DNA of 27,062 bases from Bacteroidia bacterium (GTDB lineage Bacteria > Bacteroidota > Bacteroidia > Bacteroidales > Azobacteroidaceae). This document shows, piece by piece, positions 1 to 7,285 of the stretch. How positions within the stretch are numbered: the stretch's first letter is position 1; each line of letters opens with the position of its first letter. Position numbers and translations under genes: made by a program. Where the stretch lies: positions 1 through 27,062 of the forward strand of contig BNTV01000065.1 of assembly GCA_025996865.1 (NCBI GenBank). The letters are read 5' to 3'. Below the pieces are notes generated by a model. That model searched no databases and was not told the DNA's origin. It worked only from the letters and a program-made list of their open reading frames with translations.

Positions 1-135
1 AATATGGAGAACATTAACGCCGTTCTGATAAACGACAACGTTCCGCAAAGTGACAGATTGGTAAAACTCAACCAGATAGCCATTCAGCAGATGCAGGTTT
101 TGCAGGACGTGGAGAATAGAAAAATATTGAAATAA
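1..135 (+). CDS. C-terminal end of a KilA-N-type protein (partial)
   Basis: The frame is open from base 1 and ends at TAA 133-135; the start lies outside the window. The visible 44 residues include a segment reading VPQSDRLVKLNQIAIQQM, which resembles the C-terminal helix of Bacteroidota KilA-N domain proteins (usually ...NAxLIxxGLPQxERLxxLNQIA...). KilA-N proteins are DNA-binding proteins of phage origin, often found in defence and mobile islands. The DNA-binding domain itself is not visible, so the family call rests only on the tail. It ends 46 nt before the XRE gene and is probably a separate transcript, since a promoter-like motif follows. Confidence 0.55.
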   Translation, partial: NMENINAVLINDNVPQSDRLVKLNQIAIQQMQVLQDVENRKILK

Positions 136-140
136 AGCTG

Positions 141-148
141 TACCTTTG
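141..148 (+). promoter_or_regulatory. Bacteroidota-type -7 motif upstream of the XRE regulator
   Basis: TACCTTTG fits the TAnnTTTG -7 consensus and lies 33 nt before the ATG at 182. I see no convincing -33 TTTG at the expected 19-21 nt distance, so this is a moderate call. It would drive the XRE-RavA-like operon. Confidence 0.45.
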
Positions 149-181
149 TCGAAAAATTGCAAGACGTTAAAATTATAAGTT

Positions 182-499
182 ATGATGTTCAATGATAGGA
201 TAAAACAGTTGCGCGAAGACCGCCAAATTCCGCAGCGAAAATTGGCGGCAGCGTTGGATATTGATACCGCTTCGTATTGTAAAATTGAGCGTGGCGAACG
301 CCGCGCCCGTAAAGAACATATTGCCATTATTGCCGAACTTTTGCAGGGCGACAGGGAAGAACTTTTAACCTTTTGGCTTGTAGAGCAAGTTATGGCAATA
401 GTGGCTGATGAGAAAGAATTGTCTAACAAAGTATTGAGTATTGCAAAAGAAAATATAGAGTTAAATAATTTTCAAACAGATACTGATATATGCAAGTAA
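182..499 (+). CDS. XRE-family helix-turn-helix regulator
   Basis: A 105-residue protein. An HTH_3 domain spans roughly residues 5-60 (IKQLREDRQIPQRKLAAAL, then a second helix around SYCKIERGERR). The tail is helical and probably dimerises. Small Xre proteins of this kind commonly autoregulate the defence or toxin operon that they head. ATG 182 and ATG 185 are both possible starts; the first is used here. The stop overlaps the ATPase start by 10 nt, so the two genes are co-transcribed and probably translationally coupled. The inferred role is repression or timing of the downstream ATPase/VWA operon. Confidence 0.8.
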   Translation: MMFNDRIKQLREDRQIPQRKLAAALDIDTASYCKIERGERRARKEHIAIIAELLQGDREELLTFWLVEQVMAIVADEKELSNKVLSIAKENIELNNFQTDTDICK

Positions 500-2067
500 A
501 AGAAAAAATCAAAAGTTTGCTCCAACACCTAAATAATGGTGTCTACGAGAAAAACGAGGCGATTGCCCTTTCGTTGTTGTCCGCCGTTGCGGGCGAAAGT
601 ATCTTTTTACTTGGTGCGCCCGGCGTTGCCAAAAGTTTGATTGCAAGACGGTTGAAATACGCTTTCAAAGATGGCAAGACCTTTGAGTACCTGATGAGCC
701 GTTTCAGTACGCCCGATGAAATTTTCGGACCCGTTTCAATTTCCAAACTCAAAGACGAGGATAAATACGAGCGGATTGTAAAAAACTATTTGCCCGATGC
801 CGATATTGTTTTCCTTGACGAAATTTGGAAAGCGGGACCGAGTATTCAAAACTCGCTACTGACGGTAATTAATGAGAAAGTTTTCCGTAATGGTGAGCAG
901 GAAATAAAAGTGCCGATGAAGGCATTGATTGCCGCGTCAAACGAGTTGCCCGCACAAAACGAGGGTTTGGAAGCATTGTGGGACAGGTTTTTGGTACGGC
1001 TGGTGATTGAGGGTGTTCAGAAACAGGAAAATTTTAATGCAATGATTTCCGAAAACCTTGATTCTTACAAGGATAATGTAGATAATTCGCTGAAAATCAT
1101 AAAAGAAGAATATGAACAATGGAGTGCGGAAATTGATAAAATAGAAGTGCCGGAAAATGTGTTTAATGTGATTGACGTTATCCGCAAAAAACTGCAAGCA
1201 CATAACAATGAGGAAAAGAACGCCGAAAATCAGATTTACATTTCCGACCGCCGTTGGCGAAAGATTGTGCGTTTACTGCGCACTTCCGCCTTTTTGAACA
1301 ACCGCAACGCTGTTGATTTGATGGATTGCTTTTTGATAAAAGAATGTTTGTGGAATGAGGAAGGGCAAAGGAAAATTGTGGCGGACTTTGTGAGCGATGC
1401 GATTCAAAAGCACGGGTACAAATTACAGTTTGATTTCAAGAGTTTGAAAGAGGAATTGGCTGAATTTCAAGAGGAAATAAAAGAAGAAACGAAGTTTGAG
1501 AAAAACACAAGAATAGAAGTTTTGGATGATACAGTTAAAGACCATTATGAAATACTCAAATTAGATGATGACCGTGATTTTATTCGTAAAATAGATTACA
1601 ATAGATTAAATAACTCATATCAAACAATTTCATTGTATTATAGTAAAACTTCAACAACAAATTTTCAATCTTTCAATAAAGAGATAAGAAAAGGAAATTC
1701 TAAATTTACCATTATTACAGATGATAAGGAATACCGACTCAAAACTACAATCAAAGGTGAAATTCGTCAAGTAACGAAGAAACCACACAAAGCCGTTGAA
1801 GAAGTTTGGGATAAAAAAGTTTTTCAATATCTTGCTGTTACTAATCAACAAAAAGAAGAATTGGAAAAATACAGAACAAAAGATTTGGCGCATTTACGGA
1901 CAAATCAATTTGTAAATCTTGCATTAGCAAATATTGTAGAAGTTCATTTGACGAACACTCAAAAAGAAATTGAGAAATATGAGGTAGAAATTCGGAAAAT
2001 ACAGAATGATTATAAGAAACTGAAAGATGAGGAGGTGATTTTGATAGAAAAGGAGGATATGAAATGA
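490..2067 (+). CDS. RavA/MoxR-type AAA+ ATPase
   Basis: A 525-residue AAA+ ATPase. Walker A is GAPGVAKS at about residues 42-49; Walker B is IVFLDEIW at about 105-112. The sensor-1 region is AASNELP near 147, and an arginine-finger segment (LWDRFLVRL) lies near 163. The stretch MSRFSTPDEIFGP is typical of RavA. After the AAA+ core come about 200 residues rich in charged helices ending in a coiled coil, close to RavA's length (about 500). RavA-type ATPases work with a VWA partner (ViaA) as chaperone-like remodelling machines. The VWA partner here is the gene at 4847. Its start overlaps the XRE gene and its stop overlaps the next gene by 4 nt (ATGA). The ATPase call is firm; its substrate is unknown. 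Confidence 0.88.
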   Translation: MQVKEKIKSLLQHLNNGVYEKNEAIALSLLSAVAGESIFLLGAPGVAKSLIARRLKYAFKDGKTFEYLMSRFSTPDEIFGPVSISKLKDEDKYERIVKNYLPDADIVFLDEIWKAGPSIQNSLLTVINEKVFRNGEQEIKVPMKALIAASNELPAQNEGLEALWDRFLVRLVIEGVQKQENFNAMISENLDSYKDNVDNSLKIIKEEYEQWSAEIDKIEVPENVFNVIDVIRKKLQAHNNEEKNAENQIYISDRRWRKIVRLLRTSAFLNNRNAVDLMDCFLIKECLWNEEGQRKIVADFVSDAIQKHGYKLQFDFKSLKEELAEFQEEIKEETKFEKNTRIEVLDDTVKDHYEILKLDDDRDFIRKIDYNRLNNSYQTISLYYSKTSTTNFQSFNKEIRKGNSKFTIITDDKEYRLKTTIKGEIRQVTKKPHKAVEEVWDKKVFQYLAVTNQQKEELEKYRTKDLAHLRTNQFVNLALANIVEVHLTNTQKEIEKYEVEIRKIQNDYKKLKDEEVILIEKEDMK

Positions 2068-2921
2068 CAACTGAAATTTTAGTTTCCACTATTACGGCAA
2101 TAACGGTATTTTTTCTTGGTGAAGTTTTTGTGTGGTTTCGCAATAAAAAACAGGCTTATAACGATACAAAAACTCACAAAGAAACTATTTTGAATTGGAT
2201 AACTTTTATGGAAAGTCCAATAACTGACCAAACAAAGGAATTGGAAAGTTTTATCGAAAAAATAAAAACGCAAGATATTTACCCGCAATCATTAGGAACT
2301 ATTTCCTTTTTGGCAGATAAGGTGGATAATCTCCCCTTGGAATCATATATTTTGACTTTTATAATCAACTCAAAATACAAGAAAGGGAAAAAAGAAAAAC
2401 ATACATTACAGTATCTAACTCACTCTATTATAAATCAATTTAGGTATCTTGTTAATATGGAAATTGGTTTAAAAGAATCTTTTCGAGGTTACAAGCAGTA
2501 TTTTGAAAATCTCACAAAGGAATGGTTTATTTATTGGCAACAATTAAGCGATTTTTTAAAAGATAATTCTCTTGCAATGTCAAAAGAGTGTTTGGATTAT
2601 CTCAAAGCAATCAAAAACACAACTGTAAATGAAAAACATAATATCAAAGAATTAGAGCCAATTATTAACAGTATTATTGAATTGACAGTAAAAGAGATGC
2701 ACGTTAATCCGCAAAATAAATACGCTTTCAGTTTTTATCCTATTCTACAACAAGTTCAAAAAATTATTATTGATTGGACAGTTGGAGTGAGAAATTATAG
2801 TAAATCTTTTGAATATGAGAAAGATAAGATGCTTGAATCTTATAATAGTTTGAAAAAGACCAAGGAATATTTGGAAAACGACACGAAGTTAAGATGGGTT
2901 TTTAATATCAGAACAAAGTAA
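2064..2921 (+). CDS. Membrane-anchored helical protein, unknown family
   Basis: A 285-residue protein that I do not recognise. Residues about 4-21 form one hydrophobic segment (EILVSTITAITVFFLGEVF) followed by a basic patch, which suggests an N-terminal anchor with the rest in the cytoplasm. The remainder is Lys/Glu/Tyr-rich and predominantly helical, with a coiled-coil-like end. I see no catalytic motif. It starts within the stop of the RavA-like ATPase (ATGA overlap). Its stop is followed 2 nt later by a remnant of a VWA gene start, which shows that the ancestral order was ATPase, this protein, VWA. It could be the membrane-facing effector or adaptor of that system; this is inference from position only. 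Its AT-rich composition is like the 3' part of its ATPase neighbour. Confidence 0.7.
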   Translation: MTTEILVSTITAITVFFLGEVFVWFRNKKQAYNDTKTHKETILNWITFMESPITDQTKELESFIEKIKTQDIYPQSLGTISFLADKVDNLPLESYILTFIINSKYKKGKKEKHTLQYLTHSIINQFRYLVNMEIGLKESFRGYKQYFENLTKEWFIYWQQLSDFLKDNSLAMSKECLDYLKAIKNTTVNEKHNIKELEPIINSIIELTVKEMHVNPQNKYAFSFYPILQQVQKIIIDWTVGVRNYSKSFEYEKDKMLESYNSLKKTKEYLENDTKLRWVFNIRTK

Positions 2922-2923
2922 TT

Positions 2924-3031
2924 ATGCCCAATTTCGACAAATTCATTCACTTCGGTACAATCGGCAACGAAGAAAAGTTTCCAGATAAAACTTTGTTATT
3001 TTCAATTTTATTTTGTATTTTTGCAAAATAA
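2924..3031 (+). pseudogene. Truncated first copy of the VWA gene 5' end
   Basis: From ATG 2924 the frame reads MPNFDKFIHFGTIGN and then degenerates to a stop at 3029-3031 (35 codons). The VWA gene at 4847 begins MIPNFDKFIHFSTVGN. Over the 42 nt from CCC to AAC the two copies match at 36 positions, and three of the six differences are synonymous. So this is a diverged homologue rather than a fresh duplication. It lies 2 nt after the stop of the membrane protein gene, where a VWA gene would be expected in the operon. It marks the left edge of the RloA-RloB insertion. Confidence 0.8.
2992..3023 (+). promoter_or_regulatory. Promoter of the RloA-RloB module
   Basis: TTTG at 2992-2995 and TATTTTTG at 3016-3023 are separated by 20 nt, matching the Bacteroidota -33/-7 consensus. 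It lies inside the truncated VWA remnant and 28 nt before the chosen RloA start at 3052, so the module can be transcribed independently of the upstream operon. Confidence 0.65.
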
Positions 3032-3051
3032 TTTCAAAATCGAATATTAAA

Positions 3052-4302
3052 ATGGTACTCGAAATTTGTTTAAGTAACTTTTTCTCGATTAAAGACGAGG
3101 TAGTGTTAGATTTGCGGGCAGGCAACAGCAAGTCGCAACAAACACAGCGTTTGCAGGCAAATACATTTGCTTGCAAAGATGAGCATTTGTTGAAATCTGT
3201 TGCCGTTTATGGCGCAAACGCTTCGGGTAAAAGCAACATTGTCAAAGCAATACAAATGTCCGTCCAAATGATTTTGCAATCGCATTTGTACAATGAAAAT
3301 GTTGTTTTCAATATCGCACCTTTCAAATTTGAGGATTTTCCGAAAAAACCGAGTTTTTTTCTTATTCGTTTTGTGATGAATGATATTGAATATGAATATT
3401 CGTTTTCATTTTCTCGAAACGAAATTTTTACAGAGGAATTATATTATTACCCCAATAATCGTCGTGCAAAAGTTTTTACCCGCAACGAAAAAGCAGGAAA
3501 AGAAAAATCGGAAATATACAGTTTCGGCTCTGCCATTCGCAAACCGCTTGATATTGCCGAAAACACTTCTCGCAAAACGCTTTATATTTCCCGCGCCAGC
3601 CAAATGGACAGGGAAATTGCCAAAGATGTTTTTATGTTTTTTGCCGAAAAAATTCGTCTTGGTTTTGCATTTGAGCCGTTATTTATTGAAAAATCATTCA
3701 CGGGAAATAAAGAAGTTATATTAAAAGCGTTGCAAATAGCCGACAGTGATATTGTGAATGTAAAAATGGAAAAAATAAAACAGCCACATAAAAATGTAAA
3801 TGCTGATTTGGCAAACAAACAGATTTTAGAACAAAATATGACTATTGATTTACTGACTTTTACCACATTCCATAAAGCAAATAAAACAATACCTTTCAAT
3901 TTTTCTTTAGAAGAATCGCAAGGAACACAAATGCTGTTTTATACTATTTTGAATGTGATTGATGTTATAAAAAACAACAAACTTTTACTGCTTGACGAAA
4001 TAGAAACCAGTTTGCACAGCAAAATTGTGGAATATATTATCGGTTTGTTTCACGCGAGCGATTCTGCGCAAATTGTTTATACTACGCACAATACCAATTT
4101 GCTAAATCTTAATAAATTGCGCAAAGACCAAATTTATTTTGTTAATAAAAAAGACGATGGTTCGAGCGATTTGTATTCGTTGTTCGATTACAAAGATTTT
4201 CGTGATACGATGGACGTAGAAAAGGCGTATTTACAGGGCAGATTTGATGCCATTCCGTATATTGACGACAGTTTGGAAAAGATTAAAACGATTGTCAAAT
4301 GA
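3052..4302 (+). CDS. RloA-type AAA/ABC-like ATPase
   Basis: A 416-residue protein of the AAA_15/AAA_21 (SMC/ABC-like) class. Walker A is YGANASGKSN at about residues 53-62. A signature-like segment (EESQGTQ) lies near 285, Walker B LLLLDEIE near 307-314, the D-loop SLHS follows, and a switch histidine lies in YTTHNTNLLN near 342. RloA ATPases were named as restriction-linked ORFs in type I loci and pair with RloB. By analogy with OLD and PARIS systems they may sense infection and control a TOPRIM-type partner. ATG 3052 is chosen because the promoter's -7 element ends at 3023, downstream of the alternative ATG 3013, and because the protein then starts with the usual conserved strand. It overlaps rloB by 4 nt. 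Confidence 0.8.
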   Translation: MVLEICLSNFFSIKDEVVLDLRAGNSKSQQTQRLQANTFACKDEHLLKSVAVYGANASGKSNIVKAIQMSVQMILQSHLYNENVVFNIAPFKFEDFPKKPSFFLIRFVMNDIEYEYSFSFSRNEIFTEELYYYPNNRRAKVFTRNEKAGKEKSEIYSFGSAIRKPLDIAENTSRKTLYISRASQMDREIAKDVFMFFAEKIRLGFAFEPLFIEKSFTGNKEVILKALQIADSDIVNVKMEKIKQPHKNVNADLANKQILEQNMTIDLLTFTTFHKANKTIPFNFSLEESQGTQMLFYTILNVIDVIKNNKLLLLDEIETSLHSKIVEYIIGLFHASDSAQIVYTTHNTNLLNLNKLRKDQIYFVNKKDDGSSDLYSLFDYKDFRDTMDVEKAYLQGRFDAIPYIDDSLEKIKTIVK

Positions 4303-4850
4303 GAAAAGGCAGACAATCGAAAGGTAAGGAAATACGCCCCACATTTTTTGTTTTTTGCGAGGGCGAAACGGAAGAGGCATATATCGCTTTTTTGCGTTCC
4401 AATTATCGCATACCGATAGAAATTGTTGTTAAAAAAGCAGGTAGCGGTATAAACAAGCGATTTATTGACAGTTACAAAAAAGATTACACAACGCACCCGA
4501 AAGATAAAACATTTTTGATTTATGATTTTGATGTGCCGGAAATTGTAGAAAAGTTACAGAAAATCAGCAAAATAGAATTATTGCTTTCCAATCCCTGTTT
4601 TGAATTGTGGTATTTACTGCATTTCAAAAATCAAACGGCAGAATTGACAAGCGAAAATTGTGTTTCGGAACTGACAAACCATTTTGGAAATTACAAGAAA
4701 GGCGTTTTGAATGAAAAATTAAAAGACAAATTATTGAATAACAAAAATATTGTTGTTTCGAGAGCAAAAAATCTTGTTGAGTTTAAAAATCCTTCGACAA
4801 ATGTGTATGTTTTTGTAGAAGAATTAGATAAAATTAAAGAAAATCTATGA
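4299..4850 (+). CDS. RloB-like protein, possible TOPRIM-type effector
   Basis: A 183-residue protein. FVFCEGETEEAYI (Glu21-Glu25), an acidic pair D76-x-D78 in LIYDFDVP, and the RloB hallmark SNPCFELWYLLHF near 97-109 identify the RloB family. The E...DxD arrangement is what a TOPRIM-like metal site would need; I infer a nuclease role by comparison with OLD/PARIS partners, not from proof. The length is normal for RloB. The start overlaps the rloA stop (ATGA), and its own stop overlaps the VWA start by 4 nt, so the pair is tightly linked to both sides. It probably acts with the RloA ATPase in an abortive or restrictive response. Confidence 0.8.
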   Translation: MRKGRQSKGKEIRPTFFVFCEGETEEAYIAFLRSNYRIPIEIVVKKAGSGINKRFIDSYKKDYTTHPKDKTFLIYDFDVPEIVEKLQKISKIELLLSNPCFELWYLLHFKNQTAELTSENCVSELTNHFGNYKKGVLNEKLKDKLLNNKNIVVSRAKNLVEFKNPSTNVYVFVEELDKIKENL

Positions 4851-6451
4851 TACCCAATTTCGACAAATTTATTCATTTTAGCACAGTCGGCAACAAAAAT
4901 ACTCGCAAGGAACTTGCAGAAAATGTCTTTGCGCAATTGAACAATGTAGAGATGGGGCACGCCCCGTCTCTGCCGTCACAAACCGATAATTTTGTAGGTG
5001 CAATCCATTCGATTTTGGATAACGAAACAATACGCCAAATGTGCCACGAAAACGAAGATTTGTCTGAAAAAATAACTGCCGATATTTTGGATTTCGCCAA
5101 TAAAACGAAGAAACTGATTGACAGAACCGAAAATCCGTTTGAAAGTGAACACAATTTTTTGAAACAATTTGAGAAAACTACCGAAAATACGTTTAAGTGG
5201 CTTAACGATTGGAAACCAATCAAAGAGTTTGTTTCAAAAACCTACGACAAACAAACATTAGACACCGATTTTTATGAAAAGGAATTTGAACGTGCCGCAA
5301 ACGTAGGGGCGTTGCGCGCAACGCCCCTACAAACCGCCCCACAATTTGAAAGTGTAAAAGAACATTTTACGGAAAAATGGAACGAACAATTATTCAAAAA
5401 ACAAACAGCATGGGAACTCGAAATCATTGACCGCGAGCGTAAAAAATTCTGTAAAGAACTTTACTGCAAAATCGAGGAACTGAAAAAATTGCAGGAAATC
5501 TTGTCGCCGTTTACCAACGAATTGGGACGGCTTTGGGATATGAGTAGCGGGAAGTGGCAAAATACGAATTTTGATATTCTGAAACGGTATGCCGAACTGA
5601 TGCAGCGCGACAAATCGTTGCAGGAACTTGCCGAAATGCTTGGACGGATGCAACAAGCCGAGCAGGAATACGAAGAAGAACTTTTTACCGATATTCAACT
5701 GAAAACCAAATGGAAAGTCGAAAGCGCAAGCAAGTCGGATATTGTCGGAATCCACGAAAGTGATGATATTTCTTCGGTGTTGCCTTCGGAAATTGCCCTG
5801 CTCGCCAACCCGACTACTGAATTGATTTTCTACAAGAAATTCGCAGAAAAAAAACTGCAAGCATTTGATTATCAATCTCGTATTCTCGCTTATGAAGAAG
5901 AGCAATTTCAAAACTGCCGAATGAAAGCGAAAGAAGGCAAAAAAGGTCCGTTTATCATTTGCGTGGATACCAGCGGCTCAATGCACGGCACGCCCGAAAC
6001 TGTCGCCAAAACACTGTGTTTCGCCATTTTGAAAATTGCAATAAGGGATAATCGGAAGTCTTATCTGATTTCATTTTCAACGGGAATTGAAACATTAAAT
6101 TTGACGGATTTAAAAAACTCATTGGACAAAATAATTGATTTTCTTTCAATGAGTTTTCACGGTGGCACAGATGCCGCGCCCGCAGTGCATGAGGCGTTGC
6201 GAATGTTAGAAACGGAAGATTACCGCAAAGCCGATGTAATAATGGTTTCGGATTTTGTGATGTCGGGATTTGATGCAGCAACACAAAAGAAAATCACAAA
6301 AGCCAAAGAAAACAAAACTAAATTTCACAGTTTGGTAATCGGAAACTCACAAAATCAGCAAGTTATCAAAGATTTTGACAATAATTGGATGTATAATGAA
6401 GGTAATCCAAATGCGGTTTTGGGGTTGTTGAAAGATTTGAAAAGTTTATAA
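4847..6451 (+). CDS. ViaA-like VWA (CoxE-type) protein
   Basis: A 534-residue protein with a long helical N-terminal part and a C-terminal VWA domain (about residues 365-534). The MIDAS is complete: D-T-S-G-S near 373-377 in CVDTSGSMHG, Thr in FHGGTDAAPA near 440, and Asp in VSDFV near 468. The layout and wording match ViaA, the partner of RavA, although it is longer (ViaA is about 480). Two short palindromic repeats (4946-4973 and 5303-5330) are read in frame within the N-terminal half and account for part of the extra length. The partner ATPase is at 490. The start ATG overlaps the rloB stop; a second, truncated copy of this start sits at 2924. Confidence 0.86.
   Translation: MIPNFDKFIHFSTVGNKNTRKELAENVFAQLNNVEMGHAPSLPSQTDNFVGAIHSILDNETIRQMCHENEDLSEKITADILDFANKTKKLIDRTENPFESEHNFLKQFEKTTENTFKWLNDWKPIKEFVSKTYDKQTLDTDFYEKEFERAANVGALRATPLQTAPQFESVKEHFTEKWNEQLFKKQTAWELEIIDRERKKFCKELYCKIEELKKLQEILSPFTNELGRLWDMSSGKWQNTNFDILKRYAELMQRDKSLQELAEMLGRMQQAEQEYEEELFTDIQLKTKWKVESASKSDIVGIHESDDISSVLPSEIALLANPTTELIFYKKFAEKKLQAFDYQSRILAYEEEQFQNCRMKAKEGKKGPFIICVDTSGSMHGTPETVAKTLCFAILKIAIRDNRKSYLISFSTGIETLNLTDLKNSLDKIIDFLSMSFHGGTDAAPAVHEALRMLETEDYRKADVIMVSDFVMSGFDAATQKKITKAKENKTKFHSLVIGNSQNQQVIKDFDNNWMYNEGNPNAVLGLLKDLKSL
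4946..4973 (+). repeat. Palindromic repeat inside the VWA reading frame (copy 1)
   Basis: GTAGAGATGGGGC, a 2-nt AC loop, then GCCCCGTCTCTGC form a 13-bp stem with two G-U pairs. It is translated in frame within VWA as roughly EMGHAPSLP. The GTAG-start/inverted-end style matches the second palindrome at 5303 and a decayed one at 23103. It is probably a REP/MITE-like element. Confidence 0.7.
5303..5330 (+). repeat. Perfect 28-nt palindrome inside the VWA reading frame (copy 2)
   Basis: GTAGGGGCGTTGCG is followed directly by its exact reverse complement. It keeps the VWA frame open and encodes about VGALRATPLQ. Elements with GTAGGGGC...GCCCCTAC ends are common dispersed repeats in Bacteroidota and cyanobacteria. 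A perfect palindrome suggests a recent insertion. Confidence 0.85.
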
Positions 6452-6461
6452 ATAAGATATT

Positions 6462-7267
6462 ATGCAAGAAATCAAAAAATAGCCATCTTAATTGACGGCG
6501 ACAACGCAGAAAGCAAGTTGATAGAACAGATTCTCAACGAGGCGGGCAAATACGGCAAGGTTACTATCAAGCGCATTTACGGCGATTGGAGTAAAACCAC
6601 GATGAAAAGTTGGATTGACAAACTCAACGCCTACGCCATTCGCCCAATTCAGAAGTTCGCCTACACGACTGGAAAAAATTCTACCGACACCGAACTGATA
6701 ATTGATGCGATGGACATTCTTCGCTCACATTTGGTGGACGGCTTTTGCATTGTGTCAAGCGACAGCGATTACACCGGACTTGCAAACCGTATCCGCGAAG
6801 AAGGGCTTTTCATTATGGGTATCGGTCGCGGTCATACGCCAGAAGCATTTGTAAAAGCGTGTGAAACATTTACTTTCACTGAAATTTTGTCGCCTGCTGC
6901 TGAAACAAAGTCCGAAAAGAAAACCGACAAAGAGCCGGAACACATTGCCACCGAAACGCCTAAACTTCCGGGCGTGAAAGTCGTTGGGCAAATTGATTTA
7001 AACATTGTCAGTTCGCTGAAAAAATCAGGTATCAAATCAATTAACCAACAGGACATTGAAAATGCCTTTAATATGGCTGTCAATGAAGCCACAGGAATGG
7101 CGGTTTTGTCGCGTTTCAATGAAACCCTGCGCCAAACCGACCCGACATTTGATTATCGTATTTTTGGGTTTAACTCCTTCCGCAAGTTCTGCGAAAGTTT
7201 GTCACCAAACTATACCATTGTCCTGCACGAAGATGGCGTAACAATGAGTTTGAAAAAAATGAATTAA
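6462..7267 (+). CDS. NYN-domain nuclease with LOTUS-like C-terminus; start region frameshifted
   Basis: The NYN (PIN-like) domain shows IAILIDGDN, then DTELIIDAMDIL and SSDSDYTGLANRI, the acidic residues expected for a metal-dependent RNase of the LabA/Limkain family. The last about 70 residues (around FDYRIFGFNSFRKFCESL) resemble an OST-HTH/LOTUS RNA-binding domain. The conserved first strand has no in-frame ATG. ATG 6462 reads MQEIKK and then stops at 6480, but one extra A in the A6 run at 6474-6479 would give MQEIKKIAILIDGDN. Either a base is missing (mutation or sequencing error), the ribosome slips, or a non-ATG start is used; TTG 6518 would delete the first catalytic Asp and is unlikely. 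It starts 10 nt after the VWA stop. Confidence 0.72.
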
Positions 7268-7285
7268 ATTTGCAATATTAAATTT

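Noticed and set aside
7265..7272. TAAATTTG, a -7-like motif before the AlbA_2 gene
   Set aside because: It lies only 13 nt before the ATG, includes the stop codon of the preceding gene, and has no TTTG at the right distance.
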